Source: UJ101 sp047975265 (GTDB lineage: Bacteria; Bacteroidota; Bacteroidia; Flavobacteriales; UJ101). Taken from it: a stretch of DNA of 39,246 nucleotides. Positions 8,698 to 16,127 of the stretch are shown here, one piece after another. The notes under the pieces are model-generated. The model worked only from the letters and a program-made list of their open reading frames with translations. It did no database searches and was not told where the DNA came from. The translations under genes and the position numbers were made by a program. How positions within the stretch are numbered: the stretch's first letter is position 1; each line of letters begins with the position of its first letter. The stretch spans positions 1-39,246 of the forward strand of contig JBKEDE010000072.1 in assembly GCA_047975265.1 (NCBI GenBank). The letters run 5' to 3'.

Positions 8698-9855
8698 TTA
8701 ATTTAGTTGATAATTCATTTCTTTAAATTCGCTTAATTTTAATTTGTATTCTTTCTCTACTCGATCTACTTTAACCGGTGTAGAAGTATTCCAATATATT
8801 TTTGGTGATTTAACCAACATGATAGGTAAATCAAATTTCATAAATTTAAAAATCATAACCAATAAACCTTTTGTCATATTGGAAACTTTGGGTATCTCTA
8901 TAATAAAAACTTGATTTTCTTTTGAATCTCTACCTATATTAATCGTCAAGGGTTCTGATGATAAAGATAATTTATTGCAGGCTTTAGACAAGGTAGAAGC
9001 ATACCCTTTCAATCGGTTGAGCAATTCTTCATTTTCTTTTATTAAGGGAATGCTTATTTTTAAAGTAGCAAATTTTTCTTTGATTTCTATGTTATTAAAA
9101 TGAGATAAACAATACAGGTCGTATAAATGACCTTCTAAAGTGTCCGGAAAAGCGAACAATAATTTTTCAATGGATTTGGCTTTGAGTATGGTTCGTATGG
9201 TTTTTGCCAAATTAGCATTAAAGCTGCCTTTTATTAAGATATACAGAAAATCTTCTTTGTGTTTAGAAGAAAAGCTAAGCATTTCGTCAATTGAGTTAAA
9301 TAAAACAGCTTGTTTTGGTTGACTCATAATATTGGAAAAAGACAAGGCTCTGTCAAATGATGAAAACCGGAGTTCGGATTCTTCTTTTGTTTTTTTATCG
9401 TACGTTAAAACTCCTAAAATGTTACGGTCTTTCCCTTTGGTTAATTCTTCATCCATGAAAAACAAATGTAATTTGTTGTCCATTTCAATAATGTTGGTGA
9501 ACCTTTCATCTTCATAAGGTTTTCCTTTGTTGCATAACAAAGAATACAAGTTGAAATAAGGTACAGCGAGTAAAGCCAGATAGTCAATCTCAATATTAGG
9601 CGATTTGTCTATAAATAATTTTTTACGTTGGTTTTCATTAAAAGTATATACTTTGTCTGTTCCGTAGTACAACATAATTAAATCATCCGCTCCTCCATCA
9701 AATTCTCCCGATACGGAGGCAACTCTTTTACTGTCGTGAACACTTGATTGGTAAACGAATAAAACTTTCTGATTTTTTGTATATGTTCTAAAATATTGAC
9801 TTTTAAAATCAATTTCCTTATACCCTAAATACGTTAAAACATTTTCTACATCCAT
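8698..9855 (-). CDS. Unrecognised 385-aa protein beside the tra operon; possible degenerate TOPRIM-like core
   Basis: I do not recognise this family. I chose the ATG at 9855 (MDVENVL) because a longer frame from 9879 would start inside the promoter -7 element. No signal peptide or clear membrane span is visible, so it is probably cytoplasmic. The centre (about residues 188-258) reads AVLFNSIDEMLSF, then a loop, then IEKLLFAFPDTLEGH. This layout recalls TOPRIM domains of mobilisation-associated proteins (a strand ending in an acidic residue, then a DxDxxG-type motif). The usual acidic triad is not present, however: FPDTLEGH replaces it. It has its own promoter and a strong terminator, so it is transcribed separately from tra. 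The TOPRIM idea is inference only. Confidence 0.6.
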   Translation of the reverse strand: MDVENVLTYLGYKEIDFKSQYFRTYTKNQKVLFVYQSSVHDSKRVASVSGEFDGGADDLIMLYYGTDKVYTFNENQRKKLFIDKSPNIEIDYLALLAVPYFNLYSLLCNKGKPYEDERFTNIIEMDNKLHLFFMDEELTKGKDRNILGVLTYDKKTKEESELRFSSFDRALSFSNIMSQPKQAVLFNSIDEMLSFSSKHKEDFLYILIKGSFNANLAKTIRTILKAKSIEKLLFAFPDTLEGHLYDLYCLSHFNNIEIKEKFATLKISIPLIKENEELLNRLKGYASTLSKACNKLSLSSEPLTINIGRDSKENQVFIIEIPKVSNMTKGLLVMIFKFMKFDLPIMLVKSPKIYWNTSTPVKVDRVEKEYKLKLSEFKEMNYQLN

Positions 9856-9876
9856 AAACAAAAAATTAATTATTAT

Positions 9877-9908
9877 CAAAAATACAAATTATTTTAGATG
9901 TTTGCAAA
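9877..9908 (-). promoter_or_regulatory. Promoter of the 385-aa gene
   Basis: On the minus strand TTTG (9908-9905) is followed after 20 nt by TATTTTTG (9884-9877), matching the Bacteroidota consensus. The predicted start of transcription near 9870 leaves a leader of about 15 nt to the ATG at 9855 and decides against the longer reading frame. Confidence 0.65.
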
Positions 9909-10000
9909 TTTTATAGCCATAAAAATTTAAAACTATTTTAGAAGGAATAAAAATTTAGCGTATTTAATCATAATTCCCTTTTTAACACCTTGTAATTGTT

Positions 10001-10061
10001 TACATTTGCTTAAAATAAATTACTTAAACGATTATAGTATAACGAAAAAGAATTATTTTTG
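10001..10061 (+). promoter_or_regulatory. Candidate -7 elements upstream of the XRE regulator
   Basis: Two TAnnTTTG matches lie upstream on the plus strand: TACATTTG at 10001-10008 and TATTTTTG at 10054-10061. Neither has a TTTG at the expected upstream spacing. The second would start transcription within a few bases of the ATG at 10071 and so give a nearly leaderless message. Weak evidence. Confidence 0.35.
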
Positions 10062-10070
10062 AATGTTTAT

Positions 10071-10511
10071 ATGGACAAACAAATCATTGAGTTACGCAAA
10101 AAATTACAAGAATATAGTTTAACAGAAGACTCGTTTTCTTATGTAGGACAACGTCTTAGAATAATACGAAGGGAGTTGTTAAAAGAAGATAAGATTTTTG
10201 AAATACAATTCATCTCTAAAGTTATCGGGGTATCCAAAGCGGCTTTAGGATATATTGAAAAAGGACAATCGACCTCTTTTGATAATATTATGTTATTGGT
10301 TAATCTCTATAAGCTACATGGCTATAATCCGGATTGGATTTTAACCAGAGAAAATTTTTTTATTGAAAAAAAAATAAGTGGCTTTGAGAATCAATTGATA
10401 TTGGATAAGACTTCCGTTGAAATAGCGGTTAATGAATTGCTTAAAGAGTTAAAGAATGCACAAAATATAAACGAGTCGGCTATTGAGCAATTTAAAAAGG
10501 ATATGAAATAA
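10071..10511 (+). CDS. XRE-type helix-turn-helix transcriptional regulator
   Basis: This is a 146-aa protein from the ATG at 10071; a TTG at 10059 in the same frame is possible but overlaps a -7 element. An N-terminal helix precedes a Cro/C1-type HTH: GQRLRIIRRELL, then FISKVIGVSKAALGYIEKGQ at about residues 46-65, then a third helix block ending NPDWILT. The last 50 residues are helical and charged, a likely dimerisation tail. It is divergent from the 385-aa gene with about 215 bp between them, which suggests control of itself and perhaps of its neighbour or the element. No operator repeat is obvious. Confidence 0.82.
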   Translation: MDKQIIELRKKLQEYSLTEDSFSYVGQRLRIIRRELLKEDKIFEIQFISKVIGVSKAALGYIEKGQSTSFDNIMLLVNLYKLHGYNPDWILTRENFFIEKKISGFENQLILDKTSVEIAVNELLKELKNAQNINESAIEQFKKDMK

Positions 10512-10557
10512 ATAGGGGTATAAACCAAAATAGTTAACTGATAAAAACCTTTTATCT

Positions 10558-10869
10558 ATGGAACTGATGTCCATTATATATTTACTTATTTACGTTATGG
10601 TTGTTATTTTAGGTTATTTTCTGCTTTTTAAAATTACCAAAAAAAACAAACAAAAAGATAAAAATGATGAGCAACAAGACCGTGTCAATCATGAGGATCT
10701 AACAGAAGAAGTGAATTTTTTTGAACAGACCAAAAAAGAAGATTCTATAATAAATAATTTTGAAAATCCGTATGAAAAAGAAGAACGGGAAAGTTTAGAA
10801 GAAACACTTAGACCCAAAGATATTTTATCCGATGATTTTGATGATGAGATAAAAGACTTATTAAAATAA
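10558..10869 (+). CDS. Small acidic membrane-anchored protein, unknown function
   Basis: This 103-aa protein is not recognised. Residues 5-25 form one membrane span (IIYLLIYVMVVILGYFLLF), followed by a basic stop-transfer patch (KITKKNKQKDK). The remaining 65 residues are very acidic and probably disordered, with clusters such as EKEERESLEE and DDFDDEIKDLL. The positive-inside rule places the acidic tail in the cytoplasm. It lies 46 nt after the regulator on the same strand and is likely co-transcribed with it. No homologous family comes to mind. The coding call rests on clean codon use and position. Confidence 0.65.
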   Translation: MELMSIIYLLIYVMVVILGYFLLFKITKKNKQKDKNDEQQDRVNHEDLTEEVNFFEQTKKEDSIINNFENPYEKEERESLEETLRPKDILSDDFDDEIKDLLK

Positions 10870-11094
10870 CATTACTCCGCAGGACAAGCCACTCAAAAAA
10901 GAATTTTCTTTTCCAAACCGGTTCCCAACCTCATAATAGATTTTCATTATAAACACCCCTTTGTTTTAATAGGTTTATTTTATAATGCCTCAAACCCGCA
11001 CTACTACTACTTTTTAAATGATATATACCCAAATTAATTCGGTCTGAAATTTTTTCATACATTTGCATCGTATAATAAAAATCTTTGATGAAAT
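10870..11094 (+). other. 225-bp intergenic region, possible edge of the mobile element
   Basis: No gene is supported here. A TACATTTG -7 element at 11058-11065 lies about 30 nt before the next start codon and probably serves the gene at 11095, although I see no TTTG at the usual upstream spacing. There is no clear terminator after the small membrane protein, only an AT-rich partial palindrome near 10899-10915. Gene content changes from mobile-element to chromosomal type across this gap. Confidence 0.4.
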
Positions 11095-11955
11095 ATGAAA
11101 AGTTTTAGACTATTTTTTTTAACAGTATTTTGCTTACTTATTTTCAGTCTTTCATATGGGCAAGTAGGTATTAATACGGATAATCCTGATCCGTCAGCAG
11201 CTTTAGACATCGTAGCTTCTGACAAAGGACTCCTAATACCGAGAGTGAGCCTGACGGGAGCCAACGATACATCTACGATTACCACTCCGGCAAACGGATT
11301 ATTGGTATACAATCTACAAAATGCCGGTACAGGAGATAACGAAGTATTGGCTAATAATGTATATTATTTTAACCGTTCTATCAATAAATGGAGCTTGTTG
11401 GTCAACAAAGAAGTAATGGTAGATCAGCTTGATGAATTGAAAGTTCCCACATTAGGAAACTTTATATATAAAATAACTGCTCAGAGAGGTCTTGATAAAA
11501 CAGCAAATACAATTAATGTTGTTAATTTTACAAGCAACGCTTCTAATTTTGGAGAGAATATAACGTTTAACGGATCCACAGAATTTACCATTAACAAAAC
11601 CGGATATTATAATTTCAATGGATTTGCAAACTGGTTGCTTTCAAGTTCTACAACAGCGTATTGGTTAGTGGGTATTCAAGTAAAGACGAATAGTGCTACC
11701 TCGTGGACAACTACTTTAGATAGCACGATACGATTGGGAATGAGATGCATGTATGTTAATGACTCCGCCGGAAACCTTACTCAACCATGTAATTTTAGTG
11801 GAGCAATTAGGCTAGTGACAGGCAATGTATTTAGACTTGTTGTTCTTCAAACAACTGTTGGGACAGCAGTTAGTGGAGATGCCTCACTTGAGATGAAAAG
11901 CGAGAATGGTGTTCCTTATTCTGCAGGATTTACCACATTATTCTTTCCTGAATAA
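11095..11955 (+). CDS. Secreted protein with C1q/TNF-like C-terminal domain, tandem copy 1
   Basis: This 286-aa protein has a signal peptide (MKSFRLFFLTVFCLLIFSLSYG) ending in Gln. Next comes the Bacteroidota N-terminal module with VGINTDNP, SAALDI and GLLIPRVSLTG, at about residues 23-62. A short linker (VYYFNRSINKWSLLV) and a helical hinge (VDQLDELKVPTL) follow. The last 140 residues are beta-rich with FNGSTEFTINKTGYYNF and end in SAGFTTLFFPE, the layout of a C1q/TNF-like jelly roll. Two Cys at about residues 219 and 230 could form a disulfide. Probably surface or secreted; ligand unknown. It is 11 nt upstream of its paralog, so they are very likely one operon. The domain call is by pattern only. 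Confidence 0.75.
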   Translation: MKSFRLFFLTVFCLLIFSLSYGQVGINTDNPDPSAALDIVASDKGLLIPRVSLTGANDTSTITTPANGLLVYNLQNAGTGDNEVLANNVYYFNRSINKWSLLVNKEVMVDQLDELKVPTLGNFIYKITAQRGLDKTANTINVVNFTSNASNFGENITFNGSTEFTINKTGYYNFNGFANWLLSSSTTAYWLVGIQVKTNSATSWTTTLDSTIRLGMRCMYVNDSAGNLTQPCNFSGAIRLVTGNVFRLVVLQTTVGTAVSGDASLEMKSENGVPYSAGFTTLFFPE

Positions 11956-11966
11956 AATTCAATCGT

Positions 11967-12839
11967 ATGAAAAATCTTAGACCATTTTATTTAGCAGTAT
12001 TATGTTTGTTCATCTCCGGTTTATCCTATGGACAAATAAGTATTTATACGGATAATACACCGCCACATTCATCGACAGCTTTGGATATAAAAATAACGGA
12101 TAAAGGACTCCTAATACCGAGAGTGAAGCTGACAGGAACAAACGATTTAACTACAATTACTACTCCGGCAAATGGATTACTGGTATACAATCTACAAAAT
12201 GCTGGTACAGGAGATAACGAAGTATTGGCTAATAATGTATATTATTTTAACCGTTCTATCAATAAATGGAGTTTGTTTATCAATAAAGACATCATACAGG
12301 ATCAACTGAATGATGTTAAAGTTCCTACATTAGCAAATTTTACATATAAAAATACTGGTCAATCAGGTCTTAATACAGGTAGTCATGGTGATCTTAGTGT
12401 TATCGATTTTACAAATAACGTTTCTCTGTTCAGAGAAAATATAACGTTTAACGGATCTACAGAATTTACCATTAACAAAACCGGATATTATAATTTCAGT
12501 GGATTTGTCAATTGGAAATTTAATCCAAGTTCACCGGCTTATTGGTGGACAGGTATTCAAGTAAAGCAGAATAGTGCTACTTCATGGCCTACCGGAAATG
12601 ATATCAGCAAACTCAACCTAACAATGGGAATGAGATGTATCTATGTTAAAGATACTCAAAATCATGCCCAACCATGTAATTTTAATGGAACTACAAAGTT
12701 ATTGGCAGGCAATGTATTTAGATTTGTTGCGGTTCAATCGACTGTCGGAGCGATTCCTACAAGCGGTTCTTTGGAAGTGGATGCCACAAACGGCATTCCT
12801 TACTCCGCAGGATTTACCACATTGTTCTTTCCTGAGTAA
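11967..12839 (+). CDS. Secreted protein with C1q/TNF-like C-terminal domain, tandem copy 2
   Basis: This 290-aa paralog of the gene just upstream shares its signal peptide, GLLIPRV module, FNRSINKW linker and beta-rich C-terminal domain ending SAGFTTLFFPE. The paired Cys (MRCIYV and QPCNF) are conserved. DNA identity is uneven: 11303-11393 and 12181-12271 differ at one base in 91, and 11557-11625 and 12438-12506 at two in 69. Other parts, such as the hinge after LNDVKVPTL and the strand around SSPAYWWTG, have diverged. This suggests duplication with gene conversion or selection on parts of the protein. A terminator follows at 12875-12906. Function unknown; an exported, possibly adhesive role is inference. 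Confidence 0.75.
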   Translation: MKNLRPFYLAVLCLFISGLSYGQISIYTDNTPPHSSTALDIKITDKGLLIPRVKLTGTNDLTTITTPANGLLVYNLQNAGTGDNEVLANNVYYFNRSINKWSLFINKDIIQDQLNDVKVPTLANFTYKNTGQSGLNTGSHGDLSVIDFTNNVSLFRENITFNGSTEFTINKTGYYNFSGFVNWKFNPSSPAYWWTGIQVKQNSATSWPTGNDISKLNLTMGMRCIYVKDTQNHAQPCNFNGTTKLLAGNVFRFVAVQSTVGAIPTSGSLEVDATNGIPYSAGFTTLFFPE

Positions 12840-12874
12840 AATTACAAACACATCATAGAAATAGGACTATATCG

Positions 12875-12906
12875 AATCCATCGACTTACCATTCGGTGGA
12901 TTTTTT
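12875..12906 (+). terminator. Rho-independent terminator after the tandem secreted pair
   Basis: Arms AATCCATCG (12875-12883) and CGGTGGATT (12894-12902) pair over 9 bp with one G-U wobble around a 10-nt loop. They are followed by a T run (12901-12906). It lies 35 nt after the stop of the second paralog. Confidence 0.75.
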
Positions 12907-12998
12907 GCTTTACAACAAGTTCATATTGATATAAATAAAATCAATTTGACGATAATCAAATCAAATCATATGGATTTATTTTATTGAAAGAATTAAAC

Positions 12999-13006
12999 TA
13001 TCTTTG
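12999..13006 (+). promoter_or_regulatory. -7 element of the peroxiredoxin promoter
   Basis: TATCTTTG matches the Bacteroidota -7 consensus TAnnTTTG and lies 38 nt upstream of the peroxiredoxin ATG. A TTTG at the usual spacing is not present, so the -33 box is weak or absent. Confidence 0.5.
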
Positions 13007-13044
13007 TAGTCAAAACTTATATAATTTTAAAAAAAATATAAAAA

Positions 13045-13674
13045 ATGGCAGTATTAGTTGGAAAAAAAGCCCCTGTATTTTCAAATGCAGCGGTGATTAA
13101 CGGAGGAGAATTTGTTGAAAACTTCTCTTTAGATCAATACAAAGGAAAGTATGTTTTATTATTCTTCTACCCAAAAGATTTTACCTTTGTTTGCCCTACG
13201 GAATTACACGCTTTTCAAGAGCGTTTAGCCGATTTTAAAGAACGAAATGTAGAAGTTGTAGCAGTTTCTACTGACACAGAACAATCTCACTGGGGATGGT
13301 TACAAGTACCTAAGGCTCAAGGAGGAATTAAAGGTGTAACCTATCCGATTGTGGCTGATACCAACAAAACCATTTCGTATAATTACGATGTATTGGCAGG
13401 AGATTGGGAATATAATGAAAATGGAAATTTAGAAGCAGAAGGAGAAATGATTGCTTACCGAGGACTATTTTTAATTGATAAGAATGGTATTGTTCGTCAT
13501 CAAATCGTAAACGATTTACCTTTAGGCAGAAATGTTGATGAAGCTGTTCGAATGGTTGATGCATTACAGTTTTTTGAAAAGAATGGAGAGGTTTGTCCTG
13601 CCAACTGGCAAAAAGGAGGTGAGGGAATGAAAGCGGATCACAAAGGTGTGGCTGAATATTTATCTCAAAATTAA
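13045..13674 (+). CDS. 2-Cys peroxiredoxin (AhpC/TSA family)
   Basis: This 209-aa thiol peroxidase reduces hydrogen peroxide and organic peroxides. The peroxidatic Cys50 sits in FTFVCPTE and the resolving Cys184 in GEVCPANW, the arrangement of typical 2-Cys enzymes. The core thioredoxin-fold stretches KYVLLFFYPKDF and VVAVSTDTEQSHWGW are intact. It is cytoplasmic. The C-terminal extension with GEGMKADHKGVAEYL matches typical AhpC/Prx1-type proteins. It stands alone between two terminators, so it is monocistronic. The reductant partner is not encoded nearby, and no ahpF lies in the window. I leave the symbol open because ahpC and prx naming in this group varies. Confidence 0.95.
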   Translation: MAVLVGKKAPVFSNAAVINGGEFVENFSLDQYKGKYVLLFFYPKDFTFVCPTELHAFQERLADFKERNVEVVAVSTDTEQSHWGWLQVPKAQGGIKGVTYPIVADTNKTISYNYDVLAGDWEYNENGNLEAEGEMIAYRGLFLIDKNGIVRHQIVNDLPLGRNVDEAVRMVDALQFFEKNGEVCPANWQKGGEGMKADHKGVAEYLSQN

Positions 13675-13692
13675 AAAAACAATTTATATATT

Positions 13693-13726
13693 AAAAAAAG
13701 GTATCTCTCAAGAGATACTTTTTTTT
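13693..13726 (+). terminator. Rho-independent terminator after peroxiredoxin
   Basis: Arms GTATCTC (13701-13707) and GAGATAC (13712-13718) close a TCAA loop. Flanking A and T runs extend the pairing, and an 8-base T run (13719-13726) follows. It lies about 26 nt past the peroxiredoxin stop. Confidence 0.85.
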
Positions 13727-13858
13727 ATAACTTTCACATAATTTTTAAAAATGATACGTTCAACTTCTTAATTTTTTCACAAATTTTATATACGGTGGTA
13801 TTTCTATTTGATAATTAATAAGATTTGAAGTATTTTGCACGAAAACTTGTATCTGTAT

Positions 13859-16084
13859 ATGACCATATTTTTGGCACAAACAGCTATTCACTTGCCTGAT
13901 TTAATAACTGATTTAGGATTGGTTTTAGTTACGGCAAGTATTGCGGTTGTAATTTTCAGAAAGCTAAAGCAACCTTTGGTTTTAGGATATTTAGTGGCAG
14001 GGTTTTTAGCAAGTCCGAATTTCAATCTTTTCCCTACCATCGTACGGACAAATGATGTTACCATTTGGGCAGAAATTGGGGTCATATTTTTACTTTTCAG
14101 CCTCGGATTGGAGTTTAGTTTTAAAAAGCTTGCAAAAGTAGGAGCAACAGCTTCTATAACGGCTATTACACAAATTCTTACCATGCTGATTTTAGGATTT
14201 ACCGTTGGTCAGCTTATGGATTGGTCTAATATGGACAGCATCTTTTTAGGAGTTATTTTATCGATTTCTTCCACAACAATTATTTTAAAAGCCTTTGAAG
14301 AATTAGGCGTAAAATCGCAAAAGTTTGCAGGCAATGTTATCGGTTCATTGATTGTGCAGGATTTGGTGGCTATTTTAATGATGGTTCTACTTTCTACCAT
14401 TGCTGTCAGTAGCCAATTTTCAGGAACGGAGCTTATTTTTGCTATTTTAAAGTTATTTTTCTTTTTAATACTTTGGTTTGTATTAGGAATATTTTTTATT
14501 CCGACTTTTTTAGAAAAAGCAAAAAATATTCTAACGGATGAAATGCTTTTAATCATTTCAATAGCCTTGTGTTTACTCATGGTTATTTTTGCAGCAAATG
14601 TTGGGTTTTCACCCGGATTGGGAGCCTTTATAATGGGTTCTATTATTGCAGAAACAAATCAATCGGAGCATATTGAAAAATTAGTAAAACCGGTGAAAGA
14701 TTTATTTGGTGCAATATTTTTTGTATCGGTAGGTATGTTGATCAATCTGGATACTTTGGTTGATTATTTTGTGCCGGTACTTATTTTAACTTTGGTTACA
14801 ATTTTTGGGCAATCGATTAGTTCAACAATTGGATCATTAATTTCCGGACAACCTTTAAAACAATCCGTTCAAGCAGGGATGAGTTTGTCACAAATCGGTG
14901 AATTTTCTTTTATTATAGCGACTTTGGGAGTGTCGTTAAACGTAACGCAAGATTTTTTATACCCCGTAGTAGTAGCCGTTTCTGCTATAACAACGTTTAC
15001 TACGCCTTATATGATAAAGGCTTCTACACCCGTTGCCTTATTTGCTCAAAATAATTTTCCTAAAAGATGGACAAAGCAAATTGAACGCTATAGTGCCAAT
15101 ATGCAAGCCATAAAACCTACCAGTTTGTGGCGTTCTTATTTTACAGCATACATACGTCAAATTATTATAAACAGTGTCATATCATTTGCCATTATTCTGC
15201 TTTCCAGAATTTATTTATTGCCTGTATTGAGTCAGTTTAAGTATGGTGAATTTATAGCAGCAATGGTTACGCTCTTAACTCTATTACCATTTTTATGGGC
15301 GATTTCTCTTAAACGAATTGATAAAGAAAAACTTCAAAATTTAATAAAAGAACGAAAATACAGAGCACCTTTAATAATCATGTTTATTGTTAGGATTATG
15401 ATTTCTATAATCCTCATTTGGTTTATGTTAAATAATATCATCTCACCTTTATTTGGTCTGACCTTATTAACAGCTTTGGCAATAATGTGTGTATTTTTTA
15501 GAAATCAAATTAACCAGTCATACCATTGGTTAGAAACCCATTTTTTAAGCAATTTCAACGATTCTTCATTAAAAGAAGTTAAAATTAACCAACAAAACTT
15601 AACCCCTTGGGATGGACATTTGGCTTCATTTGAAATTCCTGAAAATTCTATTTTGGTAGGAAAAACACTTGAAGAAATGAAACTGAGAGAGCAATTTGGT
15701 ATAAATGTAGCCTTCATAAAAAGAGGAGATAAAACCATCCATATTCCTACTAAAGATGTTCGGTTTTATCCGAACGATGAAATTCATATAATCGGAACAG
15801 ATGTTCAGGTTACTGTTTTTGAACAATATATAGAAAAAATGACCCTGTCTAATGAAAATCCTGATATTGAAATTGTACTTTGGAAACTGGAATTAAAAGA
15901 CAATCGTTATATAGGAAAAATGATACGAGAGTCAAAAATCCGTGAAGAAACCGAAGGAATTGTTGTTGGAGTTGAAAAAGATGGACAGCGGATTTTAAAC
16001 CCGGAATCGGATTATGTATTTTGTAAAGACGATATTCTATGGATCGTTGGAAACAAAGATAAAATCCGAAACTTTATAGACTAA
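13859..16084 (+). CDS. CPA2-family cation/proton antiporter with two RCK_C (TrkA-C) domains
   Basis: This is a 741-aa protein from the ATG at 13859; a TTG at 13835 would add 8 residues. Roughly residues 15-385 form the Kef-type Na+/H+ exchanger membrane domain, with VLGYLVAGFLASP, GVIFLLFSLGLEFSF, SISSTTIILKAFEE and GEFSFIIATLG motifs typical of CPA2 transporters. Extra hydrophobic spans lie at about 425-560. The cytoplasmic tail carries two RCK_C-like domains: residues about 590-665 (SFEIPENSILVGKTLEEM to DEIHIIGT) and about 680-741 (DNRYIGKMIRESKI to DDILWIVGN). There is no RCK_N (Rossmann, GxGxxG) domain between them, unlike KefB/KefC. It probably exchanges K+ or Na+ for protons at the inner membrane. 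Convergent with enolase. Confidence 0.9.
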   Translation: MTIFLAQTAIHLPDLITDLGLVLVTASIAVVIFRKLKQPLVLGYLVAGFLASPNFNLFPTIVRTNDVTIWAEIGVIFLLFSLGLEFSFKKLAKVGATASITAITQILTMLILGFTVGQLMDWSNMDSIFLGVILSISSTTIILKAFEELGVKSQKFAGNVIGSLIVQDLVAILMMVLLSTIAVSSQFSGTELIFAILKLFFFLILWFVLGIFFIPTFLEKAKNILTDEMLLIISIALCLLMVIFAANVGFSPGLGAFIMGSIIAETNQSEHIEKLVKPVKDLFGAIFFVSVGMLINLDTLVDYFVPVLILTLVTIFGQSISSTIGSLISGQPLKQSVQAGMSLSQIGEFSFIIATLGVSLNVTQDFLYPVVVAVSAITTFTTPYMIKASTPVALFAQNNFPKRWTKQIERYSANMQAIKPTSLWRSYFTAYIRQIIINSVISFAIILLSRIYLLPVLSQFKYGEFIAAMVTLLTLLPFLWAISLKRIDKEKLQNLIKERKYRAPLIIMFIVRIMISIILIWFMLNNIISPLFGLTLLTALAIMCVFFRNQINQSYHWLETHFLSNFNDSSLKEVKINQQNLTPWDGHLASFEIPENSILVGKTLEEMKLREQFGINVAFIKRGDKTIHIPTKDVRFYPNDEIHIIGTDVQVTVFEQYIEKMTLSNENPDIEIVLWKLELKDNRYIGKMIRESKIREETEGIVVGVEKDGQRILNPESDYVFCKDDILWIVGNKDKIRNFID

Positions 16085-16127
16085 TTAACTCCAATACATA
16101 GGGATTCATTAACAAATACCTTTTCTT

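Noticed and set aside
10873..10885. TACTCCGCAGGA recurring at about 10874 and near 12799 inside the second paralog
   Set aside because: A match this short (12-13 nt) lies inside coding sequence at one copy and has no flanking similarity; not enough to call an attachment repeat or gene remnant.
12643..12858. 71-codon frame overlapping the end of the second tandem paralog
   Set aside because: Alternative frame of the conserved C-terminal jelly-roll region; no independent support.
14209..14580. 123-codon frame opposite the antiporter gene
   Set aside because: It lies opposite conserved CPA2 membrane segments and has Lys/Ile-rich shadow composition.
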